A model generated the notes under the pieces. The model worked only from the letters and a program-made list of their open reading frames with translations. It was not told where the DNA came from and made no database searches. The position numbers and the translations under genes were made by a program. From Rhizobium grahamii (GTDB taxonomy: Bacteria > Pseudomonadota > Alphaproteobacteria > Rhizobiales > Rhizobiaceae), in contig NZ_CP043498.1 of the NCBI RefSeq assembly GCF_009498215.1, positions 2,572,501-2,636,500 on the forward strand: 64,000 nucleotides of DNA. The letters are read 5' to 3'. Shown here one piece after another: positions 54,542-64,000 of the stretch (position 1 is the stretch's first letter; each line of letters begins with the position of its first letter).

Positions 54542-55366
54542 TTACTTGTATACGATCGGCGCCGGAGGCGGCTCGTAAGGAGCCGGGGCGCAGCCGCCGA
54601 AGAGATAACGGGCGCCGACGCGAGCTTCGTGAATGTTGAAGCCCTTGTCGCGGCCAGGGCCGCCGTTGGCGTTGTAGCCGAACATATCGCCGCCATCGAC
54701 GTGCAGGAAGCGGTAGCCGACATCTGCCTTCACGTTGCAGCTGACATCGATCGTCGCGCCGGCCATGAGCGCGTAGCTGAAGCGCCAGCCGCTCTTGCCG
54801 TCATGAAAATATGTCGGGTCGCAGTTCGATGGGTTGCCGGTTTCGCACGAGGTGTTCTGCAGGTCCTTCCACTTGACGTAGGTGCCACCAATGCCGGCGC
54901 CGACGTAAGGCGTGACGTAGCCATAGGTCCCGAGATCCACGTAGGCGTTCGCCATCAGGCTCCATGCCGTAAGCGACGAGAGATCGGTAGAGGTACAAGC
55001 AGCGGCCACACCGCAGCTTCCGACCGTCGAACCATGGAAATCGGCCGAGCCGAAGTAATCGAGCGTGAGGTCGGTGCGGAAGTAGTTGTTGACCTGGTAA
55101 CCGACACCGCCGCCGCCGGTGAAGGCATCACGAAGGTCCGCGCTCGCGAAGTCGACTTCGCTGGCGTTGCTGCCCTGGAAATAGCGAGCACCACGCAGGT
55201 CGGACCAGCCGTAACCTACGTCACCGCGAAGATACCAGCCGGTCGCTTCGGTCACAGTCACTTCCGGCGGCATTTCCGGAACGGGTTCCGCAGGCGCAAG
55301 ATCCGCGGCAAAAACATTGGACGTCATCAGCAGCACGGCAAAGACGCCGGATAAGCTTCTCATCAT
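54542..55366 (-). CDS. Outer-membrane beta-barrel protein
   Basis: This 274-residue protein has a signal peptide (SGVFAVLLMTSNVFA, cleavage after A21) and alternating-strand sequence (GWYLRGDVGYGWSD, VGYQVNNYFRTDLTLDYF, ARVGARYLFGG). The C-terminus ends in a Pro-rich tail rather than a terminal Phe. It resembles the RopB/Omp25-like rhizobial surface proteins. ATG 55366 follows TTTTGGAG; the open frame begins at a GTG nine bases earlier. Function: surface structural protein, inferred. Confidence 0.85.
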   Translation of the reverse strand: MMRSLSGVFAVLLMTSNVFAADLAPAEPVPEMPPEVTVTEATGWYLRGDVGYGWSDLRGARYFQGSNASEVDFASADLRDAFTGGGGVGYQVNNYFRTDLTLDYFGSADFHGSTVGSCGVAAACTSTDLSSLTAWSLMANAYVDLGTYGYVTPYVGAGIGGTYVKWKDLQNTSCETGNPSNCDPTYFHDGKSGWRFSYALMAGATIDVSCNVKADVGYRFLHVDGGDMFGYNANGGPGRDKGFNIHEARVGARYLFGGCAPAPYEPPPAPIVYK

Positions 55367-55523
55367 GGATCCCACTCCAAAATTCGTGGCTTGGCAGGGC
55401 CATTCGCTGCCAGTCGGACACGTTTCGGGATGGATAATGAAACGGAAACGTTAAAAGCTGCTTAACTACAAATATTTACCGTGTTTGTTGTTGGTTCCTG
55501 AACCATAATTCTACGGACAACAA

Positions 55524-55556
55524 GAAAAAGCCGGCACGAGATGTACCGGCTTCTTT
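55524..55556 (-). terminator. Rho-independent terminator after glmM
   Basis: On the minus strand AAGCCGGTACATCTCGTGCCGGCTTTTT: an AAGCCGGTAC/GTGCCGGCTT stem followed by T's, 19 bases past the glmM stop. Confidence 0.8.
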
Positions 55557-55574
55557 GCTTCGGATCAGAAGATA

Positions 55575-56927
55575 TCAGGCAGCCGAGCGAGCGCTCGAAA
55601 TGGTGCCGATCAAGTCGTTGACGATCCGCTCGATCTGGCCGCGATCATCGCCTTCCGCCATGACGCGGATCAGCGGCTCGGTACCGGACGGCCGGATGAC
55701 CAGACGGCCGCTCTTTGCAAGCTCGGCTTCAGCGTCGGCAATCGCCTTCTGCACGATGATGTCTTCCAGCGGCTTGCCGCCGGAGATGCGGACGTTGCGT
55801 AGAAGCTGCGGCACCGGCTCGAAACGACGGCAGACTTCGCTGACAGTCTTGCCGGTGCGCTTGACGGCAGCGAGGATCTGCAGCGCGGCAACAAGGCCGT
55901 CGCCAGTCGTGCCGTAGTCCGACAGGACAATATGGCCAGACTGTTCGCCACCAACATTATAGTTGTGCTGACGCATATGCTCGACCACGTAGCGGTCGCC
56001 GACCATGGTGCGGACGAGGCCAAGCCCCTTGTCCTGCATGAAGCGCTCAAGGCCGAGATTGGACATCACGGTCGCAACGATGCCGCCGCCGCGCAGCTGC
56101 TGGCTTTCGGCATAGCTCTCGGCGATGACGGCCATGAGCTGGTCGCCATCGACCACGGCGCCGTTTTCATCGACGATGATCACGCGGTCAGCGTCGCCGT
56201 CTAGCGCGATGCCGATATCGGCCCGCACTTCGTCGACCTTCTTCTGCAGGGCGACCGGATTGGTCGAACCGCAGTTCAAGTTGATGTTGGTACCATTCGG
56301 CTCGTTGCCGATGGTCACCACATCGGCGCCGAGTTCCCAGAGAACGGCCGGCGCGACCTTGTAGGCTGCACCGTTGGCGCAATCGATCGCGATCCTCAGG
56401 CCCTGGAGCGTTACGTCACGCGGCAGGGTGCGCTTGGCATGCTCGATGTACCGGTCGTGGACGCCATCGACGCGCTTGGCGCGGCCGATGTCGTCGGACT
56501 TGGCGAGCTGCGTCGAGAGGTCCTTCTCGAGAAGCTCTTCGATCTGCATTTCGAGTTCGTCCGACAGCTTGTAGCCATCCGGTCCGAACAGCTTGATGCC
56601 GTTGTCTTCGTAAGGGTTGTGTGACGCGGAGATCATCACGCCGATATCGGCGCGGAGCGAGCGTGTCAGCATGGCGACGGCAGGCGTCGGAATGGGACCG
56701 AGAACGAAGGCATCGACACCGGCAGCCGTGAAACCGGCGACCATGGCGTTCTCGAGCATATAGCCCGAAAGGCGCGTATCCTTACCGATCACGACACGGT
56801 GGCGATGACTGCCGCGACGGAAGATGGTCCCTGCTGCGATGCCGACCCGCATCGCGAGATCAGGTGTCATCGGAAACACATTGGACTGACCGCGAATTCC
56901 ATCCGTGCCGAAATAACGTCTTTTCAT
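55575..56927 (-). CDS. glmM: Phosphoglucosamine mutase
   Basis: GlmM interconverts glucosamine-6-phosphate and glucosamine-1-phosphate for cell-wall and LPS synthesis. The phosphorylated Ser is S102 in [17 protein letters not shown], the metal loop is DGDADR, and the sugar-binding loop GGEQSGH is present. The 450-residue length matches the family exactly from ATG 56927. Housekeeping gene, monocistronic, following a 242-base gap to ftsH. Confidence 0.98.
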   Translation of the reverse strand: MKRRYFGTDGIRGQSNVFPMTPDLAMRVGIAAGTIFRRGSHRHRVVIGKDTRLSGYMLENAMVAGFTAAGVDAFVLGPIPTPAVAMLTRSLRADIGVMISASHNPYEDNGIKLFGPDGYKLSDELEMQIEELLEKDLSTQLAKSDDIGRAKRVDGVHDRYIEHAKRTLPRDVTLQGLRIAIDCANGAAYKVAPAVLWELGADVVTIGNEPNGTNINLNCGSTNPVALQKKVDEVRADIGIALDGDADRVIIVDENGAVVDGDQLMAVIAESYAESQQLRGGGIVATVMSNLGLERFMQDKGLGLVRTMVGDRYVVEHMRQHNYNVGGEQSGHIVLSDYGTTGDGLVAALQILAAVKRTGKTVSEVCRRFEPVPQLLRNVRISGGKPLEDIIVQKAIADAEAELAKSGRLVIRPSGTEPLIRVMAEGDDRGQIERIVNDLIGTISSARSAA

Positions 56928-57116
56928 ATGCACCCTCTGTGCTCGGGCACGCCTCTTAAGAGCCGCGCATTCCCACTTCAACATTCGACGCCGACCTGGC
57001 GTAGCGTCGCTATAAAGGCGCCAAATTGGGCCTTCTTATGTGAGCGGCATGCCACAATTCGTGGCGCCCATCACGTAAATTACCGAGAAAACTGATTATA
57101 TCCCGTTACCAATAGA

Positions 57117-57150
57117 ATTGGCCGGATACCATTTCTGATATCCGGCCAAT
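57117..57150 (-). terminator. Long inverted repeat after ftsH
   Basis: ATTGGCCGGATA and TATCCGGCCAAT form a perfect 12-bp stem with a ten-base loop, 20 bases past the ftsH stop. A T-rich run follows only loosely, but it probably ends the transcript. Confidence 0.75.
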
Positions 57151-57169
57151 CCATCTTTTCCCAAGATAA

Positions 57170-59101
57170 TCAGTGCGTTTGCGGCTCCAGACCGCTCTCC
57201 GGCTCATCACCCTTGGAGGCTGGCCGGGTACCGGTCTTCGGCACGGCGGACCCACGGCTCGGAGGCGTATCGTCACCGAGATCGCGAGATGGCTTCTCGC
57301 CGCGAATCAACGCCTTGATCTCTTCGCCCGTCAGGGTCTCGTATTCGAGCAGCCCTTCGGCGATCGCAACGAACTCGTCGTGGTGGTCGGTGAGGATCCG
57401 GCGCGCTTCAGCATAGGCCTCATCGATCAGCTTGCGAACTTCCGAGTCGATGGTCATGGCCGTCGCTTCCGACACGTTCTTCGACTGCGAAACCGAGTGA
57501 CCAAGGAACACTTCCTGCTGGTTTTCGCCGTAGGAAACCTGGCCAAGCGCATCCGAGAAGCCCCACTGCGTCACCATCGCACGGGCAAGCTTGGTAGCCT
57601 GTTCGATATCGGACGAAGCACCTGAGGTGATGTTTTCCTTGCCGAACGTCAGCTCTTCGGCAACGCGACCGCCCATCATGATGACCAGACGCGACACCAT
57701 CCACTTGTAGCTCATGGAATAGCGGTCGCCTTCCGGCAACTGCATGACCATGCCAAGCGCACGGCCACGCGGAATGATCGTTGCCTTGTGCAGAGGATCC
57801 GCAACAGGAACCTTCAACGCCGTGATAGCATGGCCCGCTTCGTGGTAGGCCGTCAGCTTCTTTTCGGCTTCGGTCATGGCGGACGAGCGACGCTCGGCAC
57901 CCATCATGATCTTGTCCTTGGCGTCTTCGAATTCCTGCATGGTGACAACGCGCTTGTTGCGACGCGCAGCCATCAGGGCAGCTTCGTTGACGAGGTTCAT
58001 CAGGTCGGCACCGGAGAAACCGGGCGTACCGCGAGCCAGAACCTTGAGATCGACGTTCGGCGCCAGCGGAACGTTGCGGGCATGCACCTTCAGGATACGC
58101 TCGCGACCGATGATATCGGGGTTCGGAACGACGACCTGACGGTCGAAACGGCCCGGACGCAGCAGCGCCGGATCGAGAACGTCGGGACGGTTTGTCGCGG
58201 CGATCAGGATGATGCCTTCGTTCGCTTCAAAGCCGTCCATCTCGACCAGCAGCTGGTTCAGCGTCTGCTCGCGTTCGTCGTTACCGCCGCCAAGACCGGC
58301 GCCACGATGGCGGCCGACGGCGTCGATTTCGTCGATGAAGATGATGCAAGGCGCGTTCTTTTTGGCCTGCTCGAACATGTCGCGGACGCGGCTTGCGCCG
58401 ACACCGACGAACATTTCGACGAAGTCGGAACCCGAGATCGTGAAGAACGGAACGTTTGCTTCACCTGCGACAGAGCGTGCGAGCAGCGTCTTACCGGTGC
58501 CGGGAGGGCCGACCAGAAGCACGCCGCGCGGAATCTTGCCGCCGAGACGCTGGAATTTCTGCGGATCACGCAGGAATTCGACGATTTCCTCGAGGTCCTG
58601 CTTGGCTTCGTCGACGCCGGCGACGTCATCAAACGTGACGCGGCCATGCGCTTCGGTGAGCAGCTTGGCCTTCGACTTGCCGAAGCCCATCGCGCCGCGC
58701 GAACCACCCTGCATCTGCCGCATGAAGAACAGCCAGACACCGAGGATCAACAGCATTGGCAGCAGCGTACCAAGATAGCTCAAGAAGCCAGACGAACCAT
58801 CGGTTTCAGGCCGGGCCGAAACCAGGACGTTCTTGCTCTGCAGACGATCAAGCAGGTTGTCGTCGACAACAGGCGTATAGGTCTGGAAGGTAGTGCCATT
58901 TTCAATATAGCTACCGGAGACACGGTTGCCCGTGACGACGACTTCCTTGACGCGGCCCGCATCCACTTCTCGCAGGAATTGCGAATAAGGGATATCGCGG
59001 GAGCTGGTCTGCGCCGGCGACGTCTGGAACATACTGAAGAGGGCAATCAACAAAAGCGCTATGATTGCCCACAAGGCGAAATTACGTAAGTTAGGGTTCA
59101 T
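57170..59101 (-). CDS. ftsH: ATP-dependent zinc metalloprotease FtsH
   Basis: FtsH degrades unfolded membrane and regulatory proteins. The 643-residue product has two N-terminal membrane helices (residues 8-24 and about 100-118), an AAA domain with Walker A GPPGTGKT, Walker [13 protein letters not shown], the second region of homology and zinc motif [14 protein letters not shown] 59101 follows GGGAGTTC. Essential in many bacteria; located between tilS and glmM, as in other rhizobia. Confidence 0.98.
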   Translation of the reverse strand: MNPNLRNFALWAIIALLLIALFSMFQTSPAQTSSRDIPYSQFLREVDAGRVKEVVVTGNRVSGSYIENGTTFQTYTPVVDDNLLDRLQSKNVLVSARPETDGSSGFLSYLGTLLPMLLILGVWLFFMRQMQGGSRGAMGFGKSKAKLLTEAHGRVTFDDVAGVDEAKQDLEEIVEFLRDPQKFQRLGGKIPRGVLLVGPPGTGKTLLARSVAGEANVPFFTISGSDFVEMFVGVGASRVRDMFEQAKKNAPCIIFIDEIDAVGRHRGAGLGGGNDEREQTLNQLLVEMDGFEANEGIILIAATNRPDVLDPALLRPGRFDRQVVVPNPDIIGRERILKVHARNVPLAPNVDLKVLARGTPGFSGADLMNLVNEAALMAARRNKRVVTMQEFEDAKDKIMMGAERRSSAMTEAEKKLTAYHEAGHAITALKVPVADPLHKATIIPRGRALGMVMQLPEGDRYSMSYKWMVSRLVIMMGGRVAEELTFGKENITSGASSDIEQATKLARAMVTQWGFSDALGQVSYGENQQEVFLGHSVSQSKNVSEATAMTIDSEVRKLIDEAYAEARRILTDHHDEFVAIAEGLLEYETLTGEEIKALIRGEKPSRDLGDDTPPSRGSAVPKTGTRPASKGDEPESGLEPQTH

Positions 59102-59199
59102 TGAACTCCCCAGCACTGGAACGACCGCCTCATGGCGACCGTCTTATTTGGTCTCTAACATAGGATTGCGTCATGCCGTTGCCAAGGCAAACCCGTCGG

Positions 59200-60534
59200 T
59201 TAGATGGTTTTTCCGTCAATAAGACCTAAAGGTGCTTTTGGATAGGGGCGTGTTCCAAAGGCACCTGCAAGACTATCTGCGAAGATGAAATCAAATCGTG
59301 TCAAAAAACGGTCGAACGGCGCAAAATAAGGGGCAATCAGGACATCTTCGGCACAGCCGGGATCAAGGTCCCTCCCCTCGCCGTCCAGGATGCGCGGGAA
59401 CGCGGCCATTGCCCGCTTGAAGGCCGATCTTGGCAGCCGCCGATCCGCCTCGCCAACAGCGCTTGCGAGCCGCGCCTCGACACGGATTATCTGACCGCTG
59501 TCGTTCTGCACCTTATAGCGATTGTCCCAGATGCCGAGCTGTCCGGGAGCCAGCGCCAATGGCAGGATGCCCCGGCTTTCGCGGGTAAGGTAGAGGCCAT
59601 CGCGCCTGAGATCGAACACGACGCGGGCGGCCGTCATTCGTCCGGGTTCTGCGGCCTTCACGAAGGCCAGCACCGCCGCAAGTTGCGATCGACCCGGCGC
59701 AAAGGGCTGTCCGCCGAATACCGCCGCCAGGCGGCCGAGCGCATATTCCAGCACGTCCCGGTCGACATCAAGTCCACCACCTGAGATCGCGCCGAGCCCG
59801 AAGGGGTGAAAGACGAAATGCCTGGTGATCAACGCGGCAGCGTCGGCGGCCAGTCGCGAACGACTGGCACCAGCATCGCTTCCCATCTCATCGCTGCCGC
59901 CCTCGCCCCGCAGGCGCCGGCGAATACGGACGCGTTCGTACTTGATGTCTTCATTGCTGGGATCGTCGACCCACGAAACATGAGCCGCAGCAAGCAGGTG
60001 ACGAATATCGTCCCTCAGGCAGCGCAGAAACGGGCGCGCGACCCAAACGCGGCGATCGAAAAGGACGAGGTCTGCAATCCCGGTGCTTTCCCGTTCCGAG
60101 CGCTCGGCGCGCATGGCGACGGTTTCGCGCTGGTCATCGATTGTATGGGCGGTAACCACAATGTCCGCGACCATCTCGCCGGCGGCTTCGGCAAGCAGCC
60201 TATAGCGGGCCTCGCGCCCAGCCGCGGAGATCCCGGCCTTCGGCTTGGTGCCGCGCCAAACCTTGGTGAGATGGGGAATGCGGAGTGTGTTGCAGAGAGC
60301 GGCGACCTGTCGCGCTTCATCTGCGGATTCGGGGCGCAACGCGTGATCAACAGTTGCCGCGCAAAGAGAAATGGAAGAGTCCGGCTTCGCCCTCAGCGCA
60401 TTGGAAAGCGCGAGCAGAAGGCCGGTAGAGTCGCTGCCGCCAGAGATTGCCACCAGAATGCGGGCAGGTCGGTCAAGCGAGTCGAGAAAGCGGCGTGCTG
60501 CCGTTTCCGGGGAAAGAATGCCATCCGGGCTCAA
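59200..60534 (-). CDS. tilS: tRNA(Ile)-lysidine synthetase
   Basis: TilS adds lysine to C34 of the CAT-anticodon tRNA-Ile so it reads AUA. The PP-loop AISGGSDSTGLLL is at residues 30-42, with the family region VVTAHTIDDQRETVAMR later. At 444 residues it has the C-terminal extension of the long form. Ends 12 bases after cpoB stop in a shared transcript order (cpoB-tilS-ftsH). A CAT-anticodon tRNA is also present in this window at 42543, though its identity is uncertain. Confidence 0.96.
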   Translation of the reverse strand: MSPDGILSPETAARRFLDSLDRPARILVAISGGSDSTGLLLALSNALRAKPDSSISLCAATVDHALRPESADEARQVAALCNTLRIPHLTKVWRGTKPKAGISAAGREARYRLLAEAAGEMVADIVVTAHTIDDQRETVAMRAERSERESTGIADLVLFDRRVWVARPFLRCLRDDIRHLLAAAHVSWVDDPSNEDIKYERVRIRRRLRGEGGSDEMGSDAGASRSRLAADAAALITRHFVFHPFGLGAISGGGLDVDRDVLEYALGRLAAVFGGQPFAPGRSQLAAVLAFVKAAEPGRMTAARVVFDLRRDGLYLTRESRGILPLALAPGQLGIWDNRYKVQNDSGQIIRVEARLASAVGEADRRLPRSAFKRAMAAFPRILDGEGRDLDPGCAEDVLIAPYFAPFDRFLTRFDFIFADSLAGAFGTRPYPKAPLGLIDGKTI

Positions 60535-60546
60535 GACCGGACAGCC

Positions 60547-61551
60547 TTAGCAGGCGAGACGCTTCTGTTCGCTCGCGACCTTGGTTATCACGGCGCGCGA
60601 TGCTTTCGGATAGCGCTTCGAAACTTCCTTCAGGGTTGCGCAAGCCGTCTCGGTGTTGTCGAGCGCTGCGAGCGACATGCCGAGCTTCAAGAGCATCTCC
60701 GGCGCCTTCTCGGACGTGCCGAATTTCTGATGCGCATTCAGGAAGGTCTTGGCGGCTTCGTTATACTTGCCCTGCGAATAGAGCGCCTCTCCCAGCCAGA
60801 AGTTTGCATCGGCGGCGCGGGCGCTGCTCGGATACTGGGAAATATACTGCGTGAATTCCTGCTCGGCCGTGCCGTAGTCTCCAGACAGTACATGACCGTA
60901 TGCGGCCTTGTACTGGTCGGACTCGCTTCCAAGCGAGGCCGTCTGTGACGCCTTGCCGGCATCGACGTTCGGCAGCGGCGAGGAGCCAACCTCCGCACCC
61001 GGATTGACGGTGCCGCCAACCTGGTTTCCGCCCTGGTCGAAATCGATCGAACCGAGCTGCTTCGGCGGCTGACCGAGACCGGTGTTTTCGGGCACGTCCG
61101 TCGAGGGAGCCGTCTCGGCTCCCCGGTTTGCCTGGATGGTGCGGGCGACGTCGTCGCCACCCTGCGCCGTCTGGTTCGAAGCGGGCAGATCCGCCTCGCT
61201 CTTCTTCATCGGCTTGCTGCTGCCGCCGGCCGCGCTGCCGCCACCCTTTTCCAGTTCCTGGAAGCGGAATTCGTTGTCTTCCTGCGCCTTGCGGATGGTT
61301 TCCTGCATCTGCAGCAGCTGGAAGCTCATCTCCTCGATGCGGCCGTTCAACTGGCGAAGCTGCTCTTCGAGCTGTTGAATGCGGACTTCCGCGCCGCCCG
61401 CGGCCTGCACGTTGACGACCGGCGCGTTCTGCTGACGGTCCGCGGGCTTGCCGCCCACATTCCAGCCGAATAGCGACGTCGCATTCGCCGACTGGCCCGC
61501 CCCGGCCACCGTTGCGAGGCAAAGCATGCCCGCCACGACAAATTTCTTCAT
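60547..61551 (-). CDS. cpoB: CpoB (YbgF), Tol-Pal-associated TPR protein
   Basis: CpoB is a periplasmic protein that coordinates outer-membrane constriction with peptidoglycan synthesis via TolA and PBP1B. It has a signal peptide (AGMLCLATVAGAGQSANA), a coiled coil (RIQQLEEQLRQLNGRIEEM, about residues 55-90), a polar linker, and C-terminal TPR repeats (YKAAYGHVLSGDYGTAEQE, ANFWLGEALYSQGKYNEAA). ATG 61551; the longer frame to 61731 runs through the pal terminator. Follows pal by 180 bases. Confidence 0.95.
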   Translation of the reverse strand: MKKFVVAGMLCLATVAGAGQSANATSLFGWNVGGKPADRQQNAPVVNVQAAGGAEVRIQQLEEQLRQLNGRIEEMSFQLLQMQETIRKAQEDNEFRFQELEKGGGSAAGGSSKPMKKSEADLPASNQTAQGGDDVARTIQANRGAETAPSTDVPENTGLGQPPKQLGSIDFDQGGNQVGGTVNPGAEVGSSPLPNVDAGKASQTASLGSESDQYKAAYGHVLSGDYGTAEQEFTQYISQYPSSARAADANFWLGEALYSQGKYNEAAKTFLNAHQKFGTSEKAPEMLLKLGMSLAALDNTETACATLKEVSKRYPKASRAVITKVASEQKRLAC

Positions 61552-61656
61552 ATGGTTCGTCCTGTCCCAGTGATTCTTCGCGCCTCGATGGCACGAACAG
61601 GAGATTTTTCCAATTGCTTTCAAAAAGCAACGGAGTTCGGCCAAAGTGTGTTCAAA

Positions 61657-61692
61657 AAGAAAAGGCGGCTCGCGATGGAGCCGCCTTTCCAA
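61657..61692 (-). terminator. Rho-independent terminator after pal
   Basis: On the minus strand GGAAAGGCGGCTC-CATCGC-GAGCCGCCTTTTC is followed by TTTTT. It ends the pal transcript before cpoB, so cpoB may have its own promoter. Confidence 0.85.
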
Positions 61693-61731
61693 TTTGTAAT
61701 AGAACCCGGCATTTTGCTGCCGGAAAGGCAA

Positions 61732-62262
61732 TTACATGCCTGCGCCACCGAGAACGGTAACGGCGCGGCGGTTCTGCGACCAGCAGGAAATGTCGTCGCA
61801 GACAGCAACCGGACGCTCCTTGCCGTAGGAAATCGTCTTCATGCGCTGAGCCGGAACGCCGCGCGAAGCGAGGTAGTCCTTGGCGGCAGCCGCACGGCGA
61901 GCGCCGAGAGCAAGGTTGTATTCGCGCGTGCCTCGTTCGTCGGCGTGGCCTTCGACGGTGATCGCATACTTCGGATAACGGCCGAGCCACTGAGCCTGAC
62001 GGTCGAGCGTCTGGGCAGCGTCTGCACGGATCGAGGTGCTATCGGTGTCGAAGAAGATGCGGTCGCCGACGTTGACAGTGAAGTCCTGGGCAGAGCCAGG
62101 CGTTGCGGCACCGGCGCCAAGGCCGAGATCGCCGGCGCTGTTGGCCATGTTCTTCTTGTTGGCGCAACCTGCCAGGGCAAGACCGGCAACGAGCGCGATC
62201 ATGACGGGGTTACGGGCGAAATTCTGCATGCGGCTCATTGCCGGGGTGTGAATTCGGCTCAT
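61732..62262 (-). CDS. pal: Peptidoglycan-associated lipoprotein Pal
   Basis: Pal anchors the outer membrane to peptidoglycan. The lipobox is LALAGC (Cys33), and the C-terminal OmpA-like domain has GHADERGTREYNLALGARRA and the pentapeptide-binding KTISYGKERPV region. The ATG at 62262 is preceded by AAGGAGACC; an internal ATG at 62238 would be an alternative. The 176-residue length is typical. Tol-Pal cluster order pal-tolB-tolA is kept. Confidence 0.97.
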   Translation of the reverse strand: MSRIHTPAMSRMQNFARNPVMIALVAGLALAGCANKKNMANSAGDLGLGAGAATPGSAQDFTVNVGDRIFFDTDSTSIRADAAQTLDRQAQWLGRYPKYAITVEGHADERGTREYNLALGARRAAAAKDYLASRGVPAQRMKTISYGKERPVAVCDDISCWSQNRRAVTVLGGAGM

Positions 62263-62418
62263 GGCCGGTCTCCTTGCGACTTGATTAAGGTTGCCGGACT
62301 GTAACCGTTCTCGGTTAATCGGCTTTCAAGAATCATGGTTAACGAATGGTTGATTTGTCCCTCTGTCGCCCAAATCGAGGATTTTTGCGGCGACAAGAAG
62401 GCACATCCACAGTCTTTC

Positions 62419-63729
62419 CTACTCCAGAAGCGGCGACCAGGCCGGGTCGGAAGCGTATGCCGGGGTCTTGATCATCTGTTCGTTGTAACCGGTCAGATCG
62501 ATCGAATAGAGCTGCGGACCGCCTGCTCCCGCCGCCTGGCGGAAGAACATGATCACACGGCCGTTCGGTGCCCAGGTCGGGCCTTCATTGTGGAAGCCGG
62601 TGGTCAGGATGCGCTCGCCCGAACCATCCGGCTTCATCACGCCGATCGAGAACTTGCCGCCCGACTGTTTGGTGAAGGCGATCAGATCGCCACGCGGCGA
62701 CCAGACCGGCGTGGAATAGTTGCCGTCGCCAAAGGAAATACGCGTCTGGCCGGAACCGTCGGCATTCATGACGTAGATCTGCTGGTGGCCGCCACGGTCG
62801 CTTTCGAAGACGATCCGGCCGCCGTCAGGCGAATAGGAAGGAGACGTATCGATCGCAGCCGTCGAGGTCAGGCGCGTCGTGGTGCGCGAACGCAGGTCCA
62901 TCGTGTAGATGTTGGCATTGCCTTCCTGCTGAAGGCTCATGACGACCTTCTGGCCATCCGGCGAGAAGCGCGGCGAGAAGGTCATGCCGGGGAAGTTGCC
63001 GACAACTTCGCGCTGTCCCGTTTCCAGCTGCAGCAGGTAAACGCGCGGCTGCTGGTTGGCGAATGACATGTAGGTGACTTCCTGCCGGTTCGGCGAGAAG
63101 CGCGGCGTCAGAACCAGGTCGCTGCCGTTGGTCAGCATGCGAACGTTGAAGCCGTCCTGGTCCATGATGGCCAGCTGGCGCTTGCGCTCCTGCTTCGTCC
63201 CGGATTCGGACACGAAGACGACGCGCGTATCGAAATAGCCTTCTTCGCCGGTGATCTGCTTGTAGATCGCATCGGCGATGATGTGCGCCACGCGGCGCCA
63301 GTTTTCAGGCTGCGTGTAGAACTGCTGGCCGGTCATCTGCGTGCCGGCAAAGGTGTCCCACAGGCGGAATTCTGCGCGCAGACGGCCATCGGCTTCCTGC
63401 GTCACGCGACCCGTTACGAGTGCCTGGGCATTGATGACCTTCCAGTCTTCGAAGCGCGGCGCGGCATCCGGATTGGAGATCTTCTCGATGAAGGCGTTCT
63501 TGTTGATCGGCGCGAAGAGACCGGAGCGCTGAAGGTCGGCTGCCACCACCTGCGACACCTGCGCGCCCATGTCGCCCTGCAGAAAGTCAGTGATCGCGAT
63601 CGGCAACGGCTCGACGTTACCCTTGTTGATGTTGATTTCGACAAGCGCATTCGCTGGCGTCGCGACAACGGCCGTCGCGACCATGCCGACGGCAACCATC
63701 AGGGCGCGGAAAAGAGAACACTTGGTCAT
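62419..63729 (-). CDS. tolB: TolB, periplasmic Tol-Pal component
   Basis: TolB is a periplasmic beta-propeller that binds Pal and links it to TolA. It has a signal peptide ([20 protein letters not shown]), an N-terminal alpha/beta domain ([20 protein letters not shown]) and six blades with repeats such as [25 protein letters not shown] and [12 protein letters not shown]. The ATG at 63729 is preferred; one at 63750 has no ribosome binding site. Ends 22 bases after tolA. Confidence 0.96.
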   Translation of the reverse strand: MTKCSLFRALMVAVGMVATAVVATPANALVEININKGNVEPLPIAITDFLQGDMGAQVSQVVAADLQRSGLFAPINKNAFIEKISNPDAAPRFEDWKVINAQALVTGRVTQEADGRLRAEFRLWDTFAGTQMTGQQFYTQPENWRRVAHIIADAIYKQITGEEGYFDTRVVFVSESGTKQERKRQLAIMDQDGFNVRMLTNGSDLVLTPRFSPNRQEVTYMSFANQQPRVYLLQLETGQREVVGNFPGMTFSPRFSPDGQKVVMSLQQEGNANIYTMDLRSRTTTRLTSTAAIDTSPSYSPDGGRIVFESDRGGHQQIYVMNADGSGQTRISFGDGNYSTPVWSPRGDLIAFTKQSGGKFSIGVMKPDGSGERILTTGFHNEGPTWAPNGRVIMFFRQAAGAGGPQLYSIDLTGYNEQMIKTPAYASDPAWSPLLE

Positions 63730-63751
63730 AGAGCACAAGCCTTTCAGCATT

Positions 63752-64000
63752 TTAAAGGGCTAGATCGCTGGGATCGAAATTGACGATGACTTCGCCCCAG
63801 GCGTCGTATTTGTCTTTCGGAAGGTTCGTGAACGGCGACGACTTCATGACGGCGCGCTTGGCACCGCTCGCCAACGCCATCCGCGTTGCCTCGTTGGTGC
63901 CGCCGATGGCTTCAACTTCGGGCGAGCCGATGATGTTGCCATCCGGGTCAAGCTTCATATGGACCTTGATGCGAACGTCGCTCGCACCTTCCATGCCTGG
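63752..64000 (-). CDS. tolA: TolA C-terminal part, truncated by the window edge
   Basis: Only the last 82 or so residues are in the window: a TonB/TolA-type C-terminal domain ([17 protein letters not shown], then [21 protein letters not shown] [20 protein letters not shown] and NFDPSDLAL). TolA bridges the inner membrane and Pal; the N-terminal membrane and helical domains lie beyond position 64000. It runs leftward into tolB. Confidence 0.85.
   Translation of the reverse strand, partial: PGMEGASDVRIKVHMKLDPDGNIIGSPEVEAIGGTNEATRMALASGAKRAVMKSSPFTNLPKDKYDAWGEVIVNFDPSDLAL

Noticed and set aside
1..64000. CRISPR array, IS element, prophage or rRNA operon
   Set aside because: No spaced direct repeats, transposase, integrase or rRNA-like sequence was recognised anywhere in the window.

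Overview
The window is a contiguous piece of chromosome from an alphaproteobacterium of the Rhizobiales, most likely Rhizobium or a close relative (family Rhizobiaceae). The evidence is high GC content with rhizobial-type proteins and gene order: ftsH-tilS-cpoB-pal-tolB-tolA, serC-serA, a complete kdp operon, a MloK1-like cyclic-nucleotide-gated potassium channel, a cobalamin riboswitch in front of cbtB-cbtA, Omp25/31-like barrels and DUF920 transglutaminase-like proteases. I see no insertion sequence, prophage, CRISPR array or rRNA operon. The species assignment is inference.

Layout. Positions 1-5400 hold a DUF883-like membrane protein, a small hypothetical protein, an RsuA/RluB-type pseudouridine synthase with a phosphoribosyltransferase, an SLC13-type permease with RCK_C domains, and purC. 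Positions 5400-12160 carry a tripartite RND efflux system (TetR regulator, lipoprotein adaptor, inner-membrane pump, NodT-type outer-membrane lipoprotein); an inverted repeat between the regulator and the adaptor is a candidate operator. Positions 12200-19730 form a coherent purine scavenging locus: LacI regulator, binding protein, two permeases, ATPase, nucleoside hydrolase and adenine deaminase, several with overlapping starts and stops. Positions 19785-24900 contain an M20 amidohydrolase, a sulfite-oxidase-like protein followed by a perfect 28-bp palindrome, CbtA/CbtB under a B12 riboswitch, a histidine-phosphatase-like gene with an altered RHG motif, and a 37-residue membrane peptide.

Positions 25000-30560 hold a GGDEF-EAL protein, an Omp25/31-like porin, and two paralogous LapG-like cysteine proteases on either side of an oppositely oriented secreted protein made of a His/Gly/Asp-rich region and about 37 GPGGN repeats. 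Positions 30578-38840 are the kdp operon on the minus strand (kdpFABCDE), with two extra small membrane ORFs: 27 residues before kdpF and 51 residues between kdpA and kdpB. Positions 39100-40300 are gene-poor and carry two hairpin-terminated elements that look like divergent small RNAs. Positions 40300-47800 include a frameshifted FemAB/CelD-like acetyltransferase gene, a CAT-anticodon tRNA beside mnmA, the potassium channel, a DUF2798 protein with a structured leader, and a PAS-GGDEF-EAL protein.

Positions 47956-51320 hold a MerR regulator divergent from a Zn/Cd/Pb P-type ATPase across a 19-bp-spacer promoter, a Pro/Ala-rich membrane protein and an entericidin. Positions 51471-64000, all on the minus strand, carry housekeeping genes: serA, serC, an outer-membrane barrel, glmM, ftsH, tilS, cpoB, pal, tolB and the 3' end of tolA, which runs off the window. 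Domain and family calls come from reading motifs by eye; no database search was run.
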